Below are positions 45,579 to 55,194 of a stretch of DNA of 64,000 nt, piece after piece. How positions within the stretch are numbered: position 1 is the first letter of the stretch; the number at the start of each line of letters is the position of its first letter. Origin of the DNA: Taibaiella sp. KBW10 (GTDB lineage: Bacteria; Bacteroidota; Bacteroidia; Chitinophagales; Chitinophagaceae); assembly GCF_003852495.1 (NCBI RefSeq), contig NZ_QAJI01000007.1:103861-167860 (forward strand), written 5' to 3'. The position numbers and the translations under genes were made by a program. The notes under the pieces are model-generated. The model saw only the letters and a list, made by a program, of their open reading frames with translations. It was not told the origin of the DNA and made no database searches.

Positions 45579-47930
45579 TTAGGTTTTTGCCAGTTTTTTA
45601 GCGCTTATCTGTATTCCTGACGCATCAATAATATGTATAATATAGCTACCCGCAGCAAGGGTGCTTATATCAATAGTACAAGTATGGCCTCCCGCCTTAA
45701 CAGTAGAGACACGCTGCCCCCACATATTGGCAATGTATATGATTTCCCCACCGATCAATCCTTCAATCCTTATTTTATCAGTAACCGGATTAGGGTAGAT
45801 ATTGATACTTGTTTCATTGGCAAAAGCAATCGTTCTGACAGCACTATATTCATATTTTCCGTCAAAGTCAATTTGCTTTAAACGATAATAGTTCATCGCC
45901 GGGAAAGGTTGTGCATCTTTAAAAGAATAAGATAGCTTAGTATTACTATTACCATCAGCAGATAAAGAAAATAAAAATCCAATATTATTCCAGACGCTGC
46001 CATTACTACTTCTTTCTATTTCAAAACCTTTGCTATTTTGCTCAGAAGCTGTAGCCCATTGAAGCAGTATGCTACCACTTTGTTTGGATGCCTGGAAGTA
46101 TAACAGGCTAACAGGCAACGGGAGGCTCCAGTTAATAGTATAAACAGCAGGAGTGGGATCTGCAAAACCTGCAGCATCTAAATAAGCATATTCAAATTGC
46201 AGACTTGTGTAACCGGAACCTGTTAGTGTTATTGTTAATAATGCAGGGTTAATAATAGTATCTCCTATCGTAACCGGTGCGCCGTTATAATATAAAACAC
46301 CATTGACAGGAAGGCTGGTAATGATTACCCCTGAAGGATTTCTGACGGTACCTGCTGCACCGGTATAAGTACCGTCTTGAATGTCGCTACCCGACAATAA
46401 AGGCAGATTGGCTCCTAATCCATCTAAAACTAATGTATCGTTTGTATCAGGTTGTGGTATGGTGGTATTGTGATTATCACTCTCTGGCAATTGCTGAATA
46501 CCAAAATTAATATTGATTCTGTTCCCAGCTTCATTCACTTCAAATATTTCGCTTACACCAGTACACACACCGGTATTCCCGGTATTGGGTATACCATTAA
46601 AAGCACCTGTATTTACCCAGCCGGTTGGTGCCGTATATGGTGCAGGGGCCATTCCACTGGTGCTTAAAGTGCTACTTAATACCACTTGATAACCATTCGC
46701 ATTTAGCTCACCAAAATCAAACACTCCGTTTGTACTTACCGGCACAGACTTAAGTACAAATCCTGTTGCGGTATCAATCAGGTTGGCATAAATACCACCA
46801 GGCACTAGATTTGCAGCACCTGTACTATTATCTATATGACCACCATCAGGATCATTGAATACATTACCAGTCACTTTTGATCGTGCAAAGGAAACGGAAA
46901 GCGCAAAGGCATCTGATCTTACACTTTCTAAATCTGACCAGCGCGGATATAAAGTAGCACTGAAGGGGTGATAAATGACATTGGCAGGCGTGGGACAAGG
47001 AATGGAATTAAATGCATCTGTTACCCTACCCTCATCACTGCGTAAATAAATGCGTAGGGTAAGAGTACTAATATTAATGGCATTAACCACAAAACTACCA
47101 GAGGCACCATAGGTGGTTTTACCCCCGTAACAGGAGCCTGCAGACAGCGAGCTAAAACCTAACCAGGTCGTACTGGTTTTTGCTTTTTTGACTAATGGAT
47201 CTACATCAAAATAAGCGGATCCAGAAAGGCGCATAACTGAATATGCATTCAACAACTCAAATACCGGCGTAAAACCAAGCCAGCTATGGTAAGCCGCATT
47301 TGGCAAAGTTACATCTGCAGTACCCCCTAAACCTCCCAAATGGATTACCGGGTTAGAAACCGGCTCATTAAAAGTGAGTGTAATGTCGGCAAATTGTATA
47401 TCTGTATCCAGGTCGGTCATACCATTAATATTGTCTCCTGCTGCATTGAGCAATGCATCGGTAAATAGTGCTATGGTAAAGGCTCCTGTGACAGGGGCAT
47501 TAATACCGGTACCTGGTGCTGCCATTTTATGAATGGTAAATAGATTATTGGCAGGCGTACCAAAAGCGTATAGATTTGTAAACCGATTATTGGCTATTGG
47601 GTCGGCATTACCTGTGCCGCCTACAGCACCAAAGGCAACAGCACCAGAATAGATAGGATTCACCATTCCCTCAAACGGATGGGCGGTGGTGTTTCCATAT
47701 TGCTGGTTACTAAGTGAGACGGTTACGTTTGTAGTACCAAAAACAGCAGGAGTCGCATTATTGACAAAAGTGGCTTTTTGATTAGCCACTTCATATCCTG
47801 AGCCTATGGCACCCCCTATTCCTGATGAAGTACCGAACCGGTAACTTGTTTGTGCTATTGCGGAATGGCTAAGCATACCCCATACTAATATGGGAAGAAT
47901 GATTTTTATATTATGTAATCTATGACTCAT
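45579..47930 (-). CDS. Large secreted protein with T9SS sorting domain
   Basis: 783 residues, signal peptide (AIA-Q, about 27). The N-terminal half (about 30-340) is Gly/Asn/Thr-rich and beta-like. Residues about 345-470 resemble an SdrD/Cna-B-type repeat (VTGNVFNDPDGG ... ANLIDTATGFVLKSVPVSTNGVFDFGELNANGY). A fibronectin-like piece (LLYFQASKQSGSILLQWATASEQNSKGFEIER) precedes a C-terminal type A sorting signal (INIYPNPVTDKIRI ... LAAGSYIIHI). Probably a surface adhesin or structural protein; ligand unknown. It lies between the two two-component systems, with the palindrome at 48097 in its divergent upstream region. Confidence 0.85.
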   Translation of the reverse strand: MSHRLHNIKIILPILVWGMLSHSAIAQTSYRFGTSSGIGGAIGSGYEVANQKATFVNNATPAVFGTTNVTVSLSNQQYGNTTAHPFEGMVNPIYSGAVAFGAVGGTGNADPIANNRFTNLYAFGTPANNLFTIHKMAAPGTGINAPVTGAFTIALFTDALLNAAGDNINGMTDLDTDIQFADITLTFNEPVSNPVIHLGGLGGTADVTLPNAAYHSWLGFTPVFELLNAYSVMRLSGSAYFDVDPLVKKAKTSTTWLGFSSLSAGSCYGGKTTYGASGSFVVNAINISTLTLRIYLRSDEGRVTDAFNSIPCPTPANVIYHPFSATLYPRWSDLESVRSDAFALSVSFARSKVTGNVFNDPDGGHIDNSTGAANLVPGGIYANLIDTATGFVLKSVPVSTNGVFDFGELNANGYQVVLSSTLSTSGMAPAPYTAPTGWVNTGAFNGIPNTGNTGVCTGVSEIFEVNEAGNRININFGIQQLPESDNHNTTIPQPDTNDTLVLDGLGANLPLLSGSDIQDGTYTGAAGTVRNPSGVIITSLPVNGVLYYNGAPVTIGDTIINPALLTITLTGSGYTSLQFEYAYLDAAGFADPTPAVYTINWSLPLPVSLLYFQASKQSGSILLQWATASEQNSKGFEIERSSNGSVWNNIGFLFSLSADGNSNTKLSYSFKDAQPFPAMNYYRLKQIDFDGKYEYSAVRTIAFANETSINIYPNPVTDKIRIEGLIGGEIIYIANMWGQRVSTVKAGGHTCTIDISTLAAGSYIIHIIDASGIQISAKKLAKT

Positions 47931-48096
47931 TTTGTATTTAATGAAAACTGGTTTTAAGTAATAATATTCAACACTATTTTAAATTAAAATCGAATAATTT
48001 TAATAACGATTTGTAAGTAATGCAAAATTGAATCATTTAGCATCCTTTCCCTATCATCCATAACAGGTAATTATCTTACAATAAGTATCTTATAAT

Positions 48097-48112
48097 TACT
48101 ACATATGTAGTA
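48097..48112. promoter_or_regulatory. Palindrome TACTAC-N4-GTAGTA (candidate activator site)
   Basis: TACTACATATGTAGTA, a perfect 16-bp palindrome. It ends 23 nt before the TAGCTTTG -7 element of the response regulator gene at 48154 and lies between that gene and the divergent T9SS gene. With a start site near 48147 the centre falls close to -42. The second copy is at 41007-41022. Confidence 0.7.
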
Positions 48113-48135
48113 GAAAATAATTAGGTTATATATTG

Positions 48136-48143
48136 TAGCTTTG
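48136..48143 (+). promoter_or_regulatory. -7 promoter element (TAGCTTTG)
   Basis: TAGCTTTG matches TAnnTTTG, 10 nt before the response regulator ATG at 48154. No TTTG at -33; the palindrome sits there instead. Confidence 0.55.
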
Positions 48144-48153
48144 TAAATTGATT

Positions 48154-48798
48154 ATGAAGAGCAACATAAATATTTCGGGCATTCATATCTTATTATTAGA
48201 TGATCATGCATTAGTAGCAGAAGGGCTTAAACAGCTTTTAATAAAAATGCTTCCAGATGATTGTATCATCAATGTATTCAATGAGGTTGAAAAAGCAAAA
48301 AAAGAGCTTCAATCTATTCATTATGATTATGTAATTACCGATTTAATAATGCCGGGACAAAACGTGCCTGAGTTTATTACCTACATGCGTATCCATGATC
48401 CGGAACTTATTATCCTTGTATTAAGCAGCATTATAGATATTAATTCTATAAAAGAATGTTTAGCCTTGGGCGTTAATGGGTATATCAGTAAAGGAACACC
48501 TCCGGAAGAAATGAAATTGGCATTTGAGAATACACATAGAGGCCGAAAATTTATCAGCAGTGATATCAGCGGAAGACTGGCAAGCAGCATTTTCTCCATA
48601 GACAATACAACACTTACCAAAAGGGAATTGGAAGTATTACGCCTGTTGGCCACAGGTCACAAAACCAAAACAGTTGCCGAAATACTACATGTGAGCCCTA
48701 TTACCATTATGACACACAAACGAAATCTGATGCAGAAACTACAACTGCATTCGGTGGTCGGTCTGGTAAAATATGCGTACGATAATCATTTGACATAA
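48154..48798 (+). CDS. NarL/LuxR-family response regulator
   Basis: 214 residues from the ATG at 48154 (a TTG two codons earlier is possible). Receiver domain with LLDDHALVAEG and phosphoacceptor D63 in DYVITDLIMPG; LuxR helix-turn-helix at the C-terminus with LTKRELEVLRLLATGHKTKTVAEILHVSPITIMTHKRNLMQKL. Followed 91 nt later by its probable histidine kinase. The palindrome at 48097 is well placed to be its own binding site or that of the related regulator at 43310. Confidence 0.92.
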   Translation: MKSNINISGIHILLLDDHALVAEGLKQLLIKMLPDDCIINVFNEVEKAKKELQSIHYDYVITDLIMPGQNVPEFITYMRIHDPELIILVLSSIIDINSIKECLALGVNGYISKGTPPEEMKLAFENTHRGRKFISSDISGRLASSIFSIDNTTLTKRELEVLRLLATGHKTKTVAEILHVSPITIMTHKRNLMQKLQLHSVVGLVKYAYDNHLT

Positions 48799-48889
48799 CG
48801 AAAAGTACCATTTTGTCTTCTTGAATACCACCATCTTATGATATATGTTGACCCATATTTCAGCAATGCCGATCAAAATTGTATAATTT

Positions 48890-50797
48890 ATGACAAAATC
48901 ACTGCTGCTACTATACAAAAGCCTATTGTCGGCTATAGTAATTCTATGCATGGCCTATACAGGATTTGCTCAGCCCGGCCGTAACGAGTGGAACAGATTA
49001 AACCAGCAATACAAAACCGGAAAGCTAAACGACACCACCTATTTTCACAATGCCGAGCGTTTAGCAGATCTTTTTCTAAAAGATGGATTTCTTAAAGAAA
49101 ACCTTGAGCTTTATAAAAAGATTGCATGGAGTAAAAAACAGTACCAGCCTTATCGGGTCAGATACTATTCTTTTTTGGCTAACAATGCCACATTTACCTC
49201 CAAAGACGGCGCCGCAATCTATTACCTTCAAAAATCAGAAGAAGCATTAAAGGAAAGCCAACCCTATATTAATTCTTTAAACGAACCCAGGCATCTACTC
49301 ACTATCTACGGGAAAAATGAAAAAGGCAATTATGAAAGGCGTAAAGAAATATTTGTAACGATATTTCCCTTTTTAAAAACCTTACCCCAACTTATTCTCA
49401 ACAAGAATGTACCTGCAAATACCTGTACCAATGCAATGACTATTTTAAATATTGCTTCCAGGATGTATGCAAGTTTAAATGACTCCGGCATGGTCAAGGA
49501 GATCGAAAACATTTCAGAAAAAATATGGAAGAGTCTACAGAAAGAATACCTTACACAGGATAAAATGCAGCAATGCCTTTATTTATACTATCAGGTGCGA
49601 TACACCAAAACTCTGATGCAACGGGATTACGTAAAGGCCAAAAATATACTGGATAGTAGTTACATCATCATTCAGACAGATACTACAATAAGGCAAGTAT
49701 GGGCCCGATCGGCAGAAAGGGCCTTATTAAGAAAGTACATTGACTTATTTATTGTTCAGGGACAAACAGAACGCAGCAAGCACTATTTGCAACTGCTCGC
49801 ACAAAAAATCAATAAAAACGACCCCGGCGACGGAAGGGCGCAGTTATTATACACAGCTAAAGTAAATGCAATTGACAATAACTTTAAAGTAGCTTACCAA
49901 GATCTTTTGCAAGCTTATGAAATCAATGATTCTATAATAAATCTAAAAACAGCAGATATCAACAACAACCTATACGCCCAGCTTGTAGCCGAACAAAAAC
50001 AGGAAGAGGTCATGCTCCTGCAAGCGCAAAAACACACCCGGAATATCCTGATTATTATAGCTTCATTTACTGCCGTAACATGTATCATTTATCTGGTTAT
50101 TAGAATGCGGCGAAAAGAAAAAAAATCAAATAAGAAAATTGAGGAGCTGAACAGGCTTACCCAAATAGAAATAGCTGAGCTCACAATGAAGTCCGATCGC
50201 ATTCAACGCAAAATGGGTATGGAACTACATAATGACATAGCCGGACAGTTGGTTTACCTATGCAATTTTATAGATAAAGAGCTGTTGGATGAACCTGACA
50301 ATAAACAAGCTAAAAGACTCCAAGACATCAGTAACCTGGCAAGAGCAACCTACCAGGAAACCAGAAATAAAAGCCATGAATGGTATGTCGGGGGCTTGAA
50401 AGAAGAGATCGCCTCCTTTTCGGAAAGTGTACATAAGTTGGCCGCATATGCGCTGCCGGAGGAGCAATATAAAAAGACGATAGAAATAGATGATACCTCT
50501 TTGCAAAAAGTATCCTACACTATAAAAATAGAGCTGCTTCGCATTGTACAAGAAGCTTTTGTAAATATTCTTAAGCACGCCGAAGCTGATAAAATATCGC
50601 TTTATATCTATGATGAGGACAATATGATACTGCTACAAATAAAAGATAATGGCAGAGGCTTTGATCCAAGGCACCTACCTAACGGAAAAGGCATAGGATT
50701 ACAATCTTTACGAAATAAAATTAAAGATATTGGAGGTACATTAGATATTCACTCTGCTAAAGAAGGCACCGAAATATTCGTTGCGATCCCAGTTTAA
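48890..50797 (+). CDS. TPR sensor histidine kinase
   Basis: 635 residues: signal peptide (GFAQ, about 27), TPR-like helical region (about 30-365), membrane segment (about 386-405), coiled coil, dimerisation/phosphoacceptor block MGMELHNDIAGQL (about 443-456), and an ATPase domain with DNGRGFD and GKGIGLQSLRNKI near the end. The phosphoacceptor His is followed by Asn-Asp (HND) instead of the usual HDxLGQ. Kinase of the adjacent NarL-type regulator, same strand, 91-nt gap. Signal unknown. Confidence 0.88.
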   Translation: MTKSLLLLYKSLLSAIVILCMAYTGFAQPGRNEWNRLNQQYKTGKLNDTTYFHNAERLADLFLKDGFLKENLELYKKIAWSKKQYQPYRVRYYSFLANNATFTSKDGAAIYYLQKSEEALKESQPYINSLNEPRHLLTIYGKNEKGNYERRKEIFVTIFPFLKTLPQLILNKNVPANTCTNAMTILNIASRMYASLNDSGMVKEIENISEKIWKSLQKEYLTQDKMQQCLYLYYQVRYTKTLMQRDYVKAKNILDSSYIIIQTDTTIRQVWARSAERALLRKYIDLFIVQGQTERSKHYLQLLAQKINKNDPGDGRAQLLYTAKVNAIDNNFKVAYQDLLQAYEINDSIINLKTADINNNLYAQLVAEQKQEEVMLLQAQKHTRNILIIIASFTAVTCIIYLVIRMRRKEKKSNKKIEELNRLTQIEIAELTMKSDRIQRKMGMELHNDIAGQLVYLCNFIDKELLDEPDNKQAKRLQDISNLARATYQETRNKSHEWYVGGLKEEIASFSESVHKLAAYALPEEQYKKTIEIDDTSLQKVSYTIKIELLRIVQEAFVNILKHAEADKISLYIYDEDNMILLQIKDNGRGFDPRHLPNGKGIGLQSLRNKIKDIGGTLDIHSAKEGTEIFVAIPV

Positions 50798-51112
50798 TTC
50801 CATACAAAAGCATTTTTACACAACGCACATCCTGAGTCATAGCAAATGTCCCTGTCTTATGATTCGCAAATCTATACACCGCAGGAACTTACACACACCA
50901 TTATGATTATATGAAATAATGGTAATGGTGAAGAAAATAGTTGGTGTTAAATTGCCTTAAAAAGCTTTTAGTAGCATTGTAAATCAGAAGAGGACCTAAG
51001 CTCTGCTGGAGAGCAACTTAACAGCAATATGATTTACCAAGAAGAATGGTGTCTTCTGCAAATGTTTGCAAAAGATTTTTTGTTTTCATTCTTTGCGATT
51101 TATGAATAAAAC
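50798..51112. other. Intergenic, nothing seen
   Basis: No gene, hairpin or promoter match supported here; the stretch ends at the transposase relic. Confidence 0.5.
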
Positions 51113-51710
51113 TCAAGTATTATTTCTAAAGTACAGATACCATTTGATAAAATTCCTCCTGTGCTCTTTGCTTAATCCTCGGTGCAACAGCAGATGGTTT
51201 TTTAAGCGTCCGAAGAAGGGTTCCAGTCCGTTTTTTGATTTTGGACTTTTGCTGTTTTGTAGCAAATGGAACATATTTAGTAAGGCATTTTTAAGGTGAA
51301 TAAGCGCCCTCGCGTACCATTTTATATTTGTACCAATATTTGTTTATTGTTACACTAAATGGGTTTTATGTAATATAGGTTTTATGCATTTTGTACCAGG
51401 TAATGCTGCACAATAATATCTGTACGGCTATGCCTTATCGTCTTTAAATAGCTTTATGCCCATCACAGGCAATACTCTTAATGCTCACTCCAAGACGCAA
51501 CAGTTTTTCAAGATCTTCTTTAATTTCTGCAAAGTGTTCTCCACCCGAAAGGCGGTACAATTGCGTAAACTTTATTTCATTATCCTCGTAAAAAATCAGG
51601 CAGACGTCATTACTAAAATAAGTACCATCTATAAATAAATGAAGTTTTTCGCAACAAAATCCTTTACCATCCTGTATTAAACTCCCAAAAGCATCAAATA
51701 TAGATTTTTT
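51113..51710 (-). pseudogene. Degenerate DDE-type transposase
   Basis: On the minus strand, blocks of a Bacteroidota transposase are found in order but in different frames. 51444-51700 has LFIDGTYFSNDVCLIFYEDN ... LYRLSGGEHFAEIKEDLEKL and CDGHKAI. After a stop and frameshift, LKTIRHSRTDIIVQHYLVQNA follows (about 51385-51450). After a gap the C-terminus continues with KWYARALIHLKNALLNMFHLL and NGLEPFFGRLKNHLLLHRG ... NFIKWYLYFRNN (51113-51265). A central part is missing. The order DGTYF - CDGH - NGLE/FFG/LK - HRGL - KWYLYF is that of an intact transposase of the type common in this phylum; the IS family is not certain. It borders the tRNA-Phe terminator. Confidence 0.8.
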
Positions 51711-51712
51711 AT

Positions 51713-51751
51713 AAAAAAAGGAAGCCTCTTTGAGAGAGGCTTCCTTTTTTT
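51713..51751. terminator. Terminator of tRNA-Phe (copy 1), bidirectional
   Basis: 17-bp stem (10 bp GGAAGCCTCT/AGAGGCTTCC plus A7/T7 arms) directly behind the tRNA 3' end on the minus strand. Confidence 0.85.
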
Positions 51752-51826
51752 GGTGGTGTGGGCCGGGATCGAACCGGCGACACAAGGATTTTCAGTCCTT
51801 TGCTCTACCGACTGAGCTACCGCACC
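51751..51826 (-). tRNA. tRNA-Phe (GAA), copy 1
   Basis: Cloverleaf with anticodon loop CTGAAAA, D arm GCTC..GAGC, anticodon stem AAGGA/TCCTT, T arm GCCGG-TTCGATC-CCGGC. The 3' CCA is encoded (51751-51753). The acceptor stem GGTGCGG/CCACACC has a C-A mismatch at position 5-68. A second, identical body lies at 62593-62665. Confidence 0.96.
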
Positions 51827-51993
51827 GTGGGTAATGTGTCCCTCTTAAGAGGAGTGCAAAGATAGTAAAGTGATTTTATTTTTCCAAAAAAATATTACTT
51901 CTTCCGATCAAATTATGAACGGGTGTTTATGGGCGCTTCTTCTGGCGGCTGAATATTCTGCTATCGTTATAAAAGGAAATGCGATATGGGCAA

Positions 51994-53640
51994 TTATTGC
52001 CCGTCCGGTTGTGGCTCCTGAATTGTTGGTTCCGGTTCAAAATCTTCCGGTAATAAAGCAGCTGGAATTTGTTTACTAGATTTCAGCCCCAGTTCTTTCA
52101 ACTTCAAGGCCTGCCCTACCAGGTTTCCGCTACCAGTATTTAACTGCCCTATAGCTGCAGTATATGATTGTTGTGTCCTGTTGATATGCTTCCCGAGATC
52201 TTCGAGCGTGGAAACAAATGTTACAAACTTCTCATACATTAATTCTCCGCGTTTTACGATCTCCATTGCATTTTTACTTTGCATTTCTCTCTTCCACAAG
52301 TCGGACATTAGTTTCAGACAGGCAATTAAATTCGTAGGACTGATCAGTAAAATGCGTTTTGCATAAGCATAGGCCCACAACTCCGGATCTGCCTGAATAG
52401 AAACCAGGTAAGCCGGCTCAATAGGCACAAACATCATGGTAAAATCTAATGATGCTTCCAAATGATCATACTTTTTGCTATGCAAATCATCGATATGACT
52501 ATATATAGATTTTAAATGATCTGCTCTATAAATCGCCTGCTCCTCCGTTGTATCGGCCGAGGAAAAACGATCATACGCCACCAATGAAACCTTTGAGTCT
52601 ATAATAATGATCCGATTGTCCGGCAACTTGACCAAAACATCGGGTCTTAAATTTCTCCCGTCTTCATCTTTAATCGTCGGCTGTACAAAATATTCCCGGT
52701 CTTTTACCAATCCCGATTGCTGAAGAATGCTTTCCAAGATCATTTCCCCCCAATTGCCCTGTTTCTTTGCCTGCCCCTTCAAAGCAGTGGCCAGGTTATT
52801 GGCCTCACTACTTACTTTGTTGGTCTGTTCTACCAATTCTTTAACCTTCTCTTCTAGCGAAAATCGTTGCTTAGATTCTTTATCATATGTTTCTTCAACT
52901 TTCTTTTTAAACTGATCAATATTCTCGCTAAGTGGCTTCAGTAGGGCCTCAATATTTGCTTTATTGGCTTCTGTAAACTTCCCCGATTTTTCTTCTAAAA
53001 TCTGTCCGGCAATTTTCTCAAACTGAAGATGCGCCGTTTTTTGCAACTCCAGCATGTCGGTTTTCTGGACAGAAAGTTTTTCATTCAATGCGGCATTATT
53101 AGCGGTAAGCCTGCTATTATCTGAACTAAACAGGAGGTTCCGTTCCGTCAATTTTACCAACTGCTCCTTTACTTGATTCAGGTCGTCGGACTGCAGGGTA
53201 TTGATTTCTTTCTGTGCATTTATACGCTCCGTCAATGAACCTGTTGTAGCCTTTTCTGTCGCCAGGTGCTGGTTTAATGCATTTATTTCCTCCTGAAGTG
53301 TTCTATTTAAAGCATGCTGATCAGACAAAGATTTCTTTAGTTCCTCATTTCTGTGTTCTTCATTTTGTATCCTTGTCTCCAGAGTAGTCGCTTTAGACTG
53401 CAATCCTGTAATATCTTGTGCCCTTAGTTCATATTTTGTATTCAGGCTTTCATAGGTTTGTTGTAGCAGCAGCAGTCTTTCTTCCGTCACTTTTATCTGC
53501 GTATGGGTTTCATTGAAACGTGTGGTTAACGCATCATAAGTCGTCCGGGAAACGTTTTTCGCTTTATGCAGCAAGGTAAAGGTCAGGTAGGCCAACACAA
53601 GTCCCGCAACCAGTCCGATGAAGATTGAAATGATATCCAT
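51994..53640 (-). CDS. rmuC: DNA recombination protein RmuC
   Basis: 548 residues. One N-terminal membrane segment (about 3-22), a long coiled coil (about 25-270), then the RmuC nuclease-like domain: GNWGEMILESILQQSGL, D-G-R-N-L-R-P-D-V-L-V-K-L-P and I-I-I-I-D-S-K-V-S (about 325-375), where the PD-D-x-K residues fall in RPDVLV...IDSKV. In E. coli RmuC limits DNA inversions at short inverted repeats. Gln/Pro-rich tail. No close gene partner on the same strand. Confidence 0.93.
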   Translation of the reverse strand: MDIISIFIGLVAGLVLAYLTFTLLHKAKNVSRTTYDALTTRFNETHTQIKVTEERLLLLQQTYESLNTKYELRAQDITGLQSKATTLETRIQNEEHRNEELKKSLSDQHALNRTLQEEINALNQHLATEKATTGSLTERINAQKEINTLQSDDLNQVKEQLVKLTERNLLFSSDNSRLTANNAALNEKLSVQKTDMLELQKTAHLQFEKIAGQILEEKSGKFTEANKANIEALLKPLSENIDQFKKKVEETYDKESKQRFSLEEKVKELVEQTNKVSSEANNLATALKGQAKKQGNWGEMILESILQQSGLVKDREYFVQPTIKDEDGRNLRPDVLVKLPDNRIIIIDSKVSLVAYDRFSSADTTEEQAIYRADHLKSIYSHIDDLHSKKYDHLEASLDFTMMFVPIEPAYLVSIQADPELWAYAYAKRILLISPTNLIACLKLMSDLWKREMQSKNAMEIVKRGELMYEKFVTFVSTLEDLGKHINRTQQSYTAAIGQLNTGSGNLVGQALKLKELGLKSSKQIPAALLPEDFEPEPTIQEPQPDGQ

Positions 53641-54195
53641 TTTCCTTAATTATTTTGTCTTTGATTTATTACTGATCGTATGATTATTGCAGCTATTGTG
53701 ATGTGCTAAAGCGGTGTCGAATGATGTATTTCTCTCTATGCTGCTCAATAGGAATTTCAAAGGTGACTGCCTTAAATTCTATTGCCCGCTCTATATTGCT
53801 AAAGATAACAAATAATCCTTTTTAAAACCGGTAGCTTATGTTATGATGCAATATAGCTTAGCTATTTCTATTTTGAAAAATTATTGTTCCGCGCGTCGCT
53901 TATATTTATACGGAAGCAACCCGTTAAGAAGCCCTGCAGACTATTGAACTCATTGATTAGAAAATGTCCAGGCTTTTAAAATATGGACAGACTAATCGTT
54001 TTGAGAAAGATCCCTTTACCTTAAGCCATTACAGGAGTATCAGGATGACCGAAGTGTCGGCAATAAGTATTAAATCAGGATTTTATATTATATTCGAAAG
54101 ACAAAATCATAGACCCTTTTTGCAGTACATGGTGTAAAACACAATCTATCATTTAATACAATTAGCTTTAATCATATACATAATCATCCAAAATT
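53641..54195. other. Long intergenic stretch with one small frame
   Basis: No established gene. A 57-codon frame (53964-54137, +) encodes MSRLLKYGQTNRFEKDPFTL and a basic remainder; its composition is protein-like, but there is no promoter or known family, so it may be a remnant. Confidence 0.35.
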
Positions 54196-54534
54196 ATGGA
54201 AAATGCAAATAAAAGATCGGATCATTCGATGAAGTGGTATCATTACATTGCGGCGTTTTTTGCAGGTGTATTTTTAACGAATGCCCTTCCCCATTTTATG
54301 AACGGGATTTCCGGAAATCCCTTCCCGACACCGTTTGCCGACCCACCCGGCAAAGGACTTTCTTCCCCTTTAATTAATATCCTATGGGCACTCTTTAACC
54401 TGATTGCAGGATATTTATTGCTTAGATATAGTAAGGCGACTACGAAAAACAGGTTAAGTGTGTTCTTCTTTTTTATTGGATTAGCGGTTATTAGTCTCTT
54501 ATCCAGCATTACATTTGTGGATAAGGTCCAATAA
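54196..54534 (+). CDS. Small conserved membrane protein
   Basis: 112 residues with three membrane segments (about 14-32, 56-74, 86-104). The stretch LTNALPHFMNGISGNPFPTPFADPPGKGLSSP is a conserved marker of a small membrane protein found in many bacteria and not assigned a function. The start could be the ATG at residue 12. 18 nt before the next gene on the same strand. Confidence 0.72.
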   Translation: MENANKRSDHSMKWYHYIAAFFAGVFLTNALPHFMNGISGNPFPTPFADPPGKGLSSPLINILWALFNLIAGYLLLRYSKATTKNRLSVFFFFIGLAVISLLSSITFVDKVQ

Positions 54535-54552
54535 TCATCGCCTTAAAAATGA

Positions 54553-55194
54553 ATGATCAATAACCGATCTATTGACCGTACCACATATTCCAAAAGATAT
54601 CTCAATAGTGATAAGTTAACCATTTTGAAAAAACAAACGATTCTACCCATACTATTACTTTTGGTTAGCTGTGCTCAGACAACGACTCTGCGAAATGGTT
54701 ATTCAAAAGCACCAACCAAGTCCAAGGTATTTAAGAATAGCGTTTACTTTGAGCAAGCCATTTTGGATCAGATTGATACGACCGTTATCTACGAAGAATA
54801 TAATGACAACTATTATGAAGGTCTGGTCAAACAAGAAAATGTATTAGCCCGGCACAATTATGCAAATCGACATACGACGTACGGCGTTTATCGATTCTAT
54901 GGGAATGGCTGTTTTAATCTTTTTCATTTAGACAGAGACAAACCCGAATTGACAGCAGAAATGTTTGATCCTGCTTACACCGGATGGAGAGGTGTTCTTT
55001 ATAAGAAAAAGAATAAAATATTAGGCGATATGTTTACCCAAACCGGACAAATGGGTTGGCAACTTGGAAAACAAACGGAAGCATTTATATTCAGAGGCGA
55101 CACGCTCATTGTTGAATTAAAGAACGTACATAAATTTTTTTACATAAAACGACACATAGACAAAAAGCTACTGGAGCATCATGCGGAATGGTAA
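54553..55194 (+). CDS. Hypothetical lipoprotein
   Basis: 213 residues from ATG 54553. A lipobox signal (LKKQTILPILLLLVSC) starts only at residue 25, so a TTG at 54625 may be the real start and would give a canonical lipoprotein of 189 residues. The mature part is Tyr-rich (DNYYEGLVKQENVLARHNYA, TYGVYRFYGNGCFNLFHLD) and probably beta-sheet; no family recognised. It is next to the small membrane protein on the same strand and may be cotranscribed. Confidence 0.65.
   Translation: MINNRSIDRTTYSKRYLNSDKLTILKKQTILPILLLLVSCAQTTTLRNGYSKAPTKSKVFKNSVYFEQAILDQIDTTVIYEEYNDNYYEGLVKQENVLARHNYANRHTTYGVYRFYGNGCFNLFHLDRDKPELTAEMFDPAYTGWRGVLYKKKNKILGDMFTQTGQMGWQLGKQTEAFIFRGDTLIVELKNVHKFFYIKRHIDKKLLEHHAEW

Noticed and set aside
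40934..48085. CTTA-N3-TAAG repeats near both palindromes (40934-40944 and 48075-48085)
   Set aside because: Distances to the palindromes differ (about 73 and 22 nt), and such short AT-rich repeats are common.
51066..51299. 77-codon plus-strand frame
   Set aside because: Lies antisense to the C-terminal block of the transposase relic, which explains the open frame.
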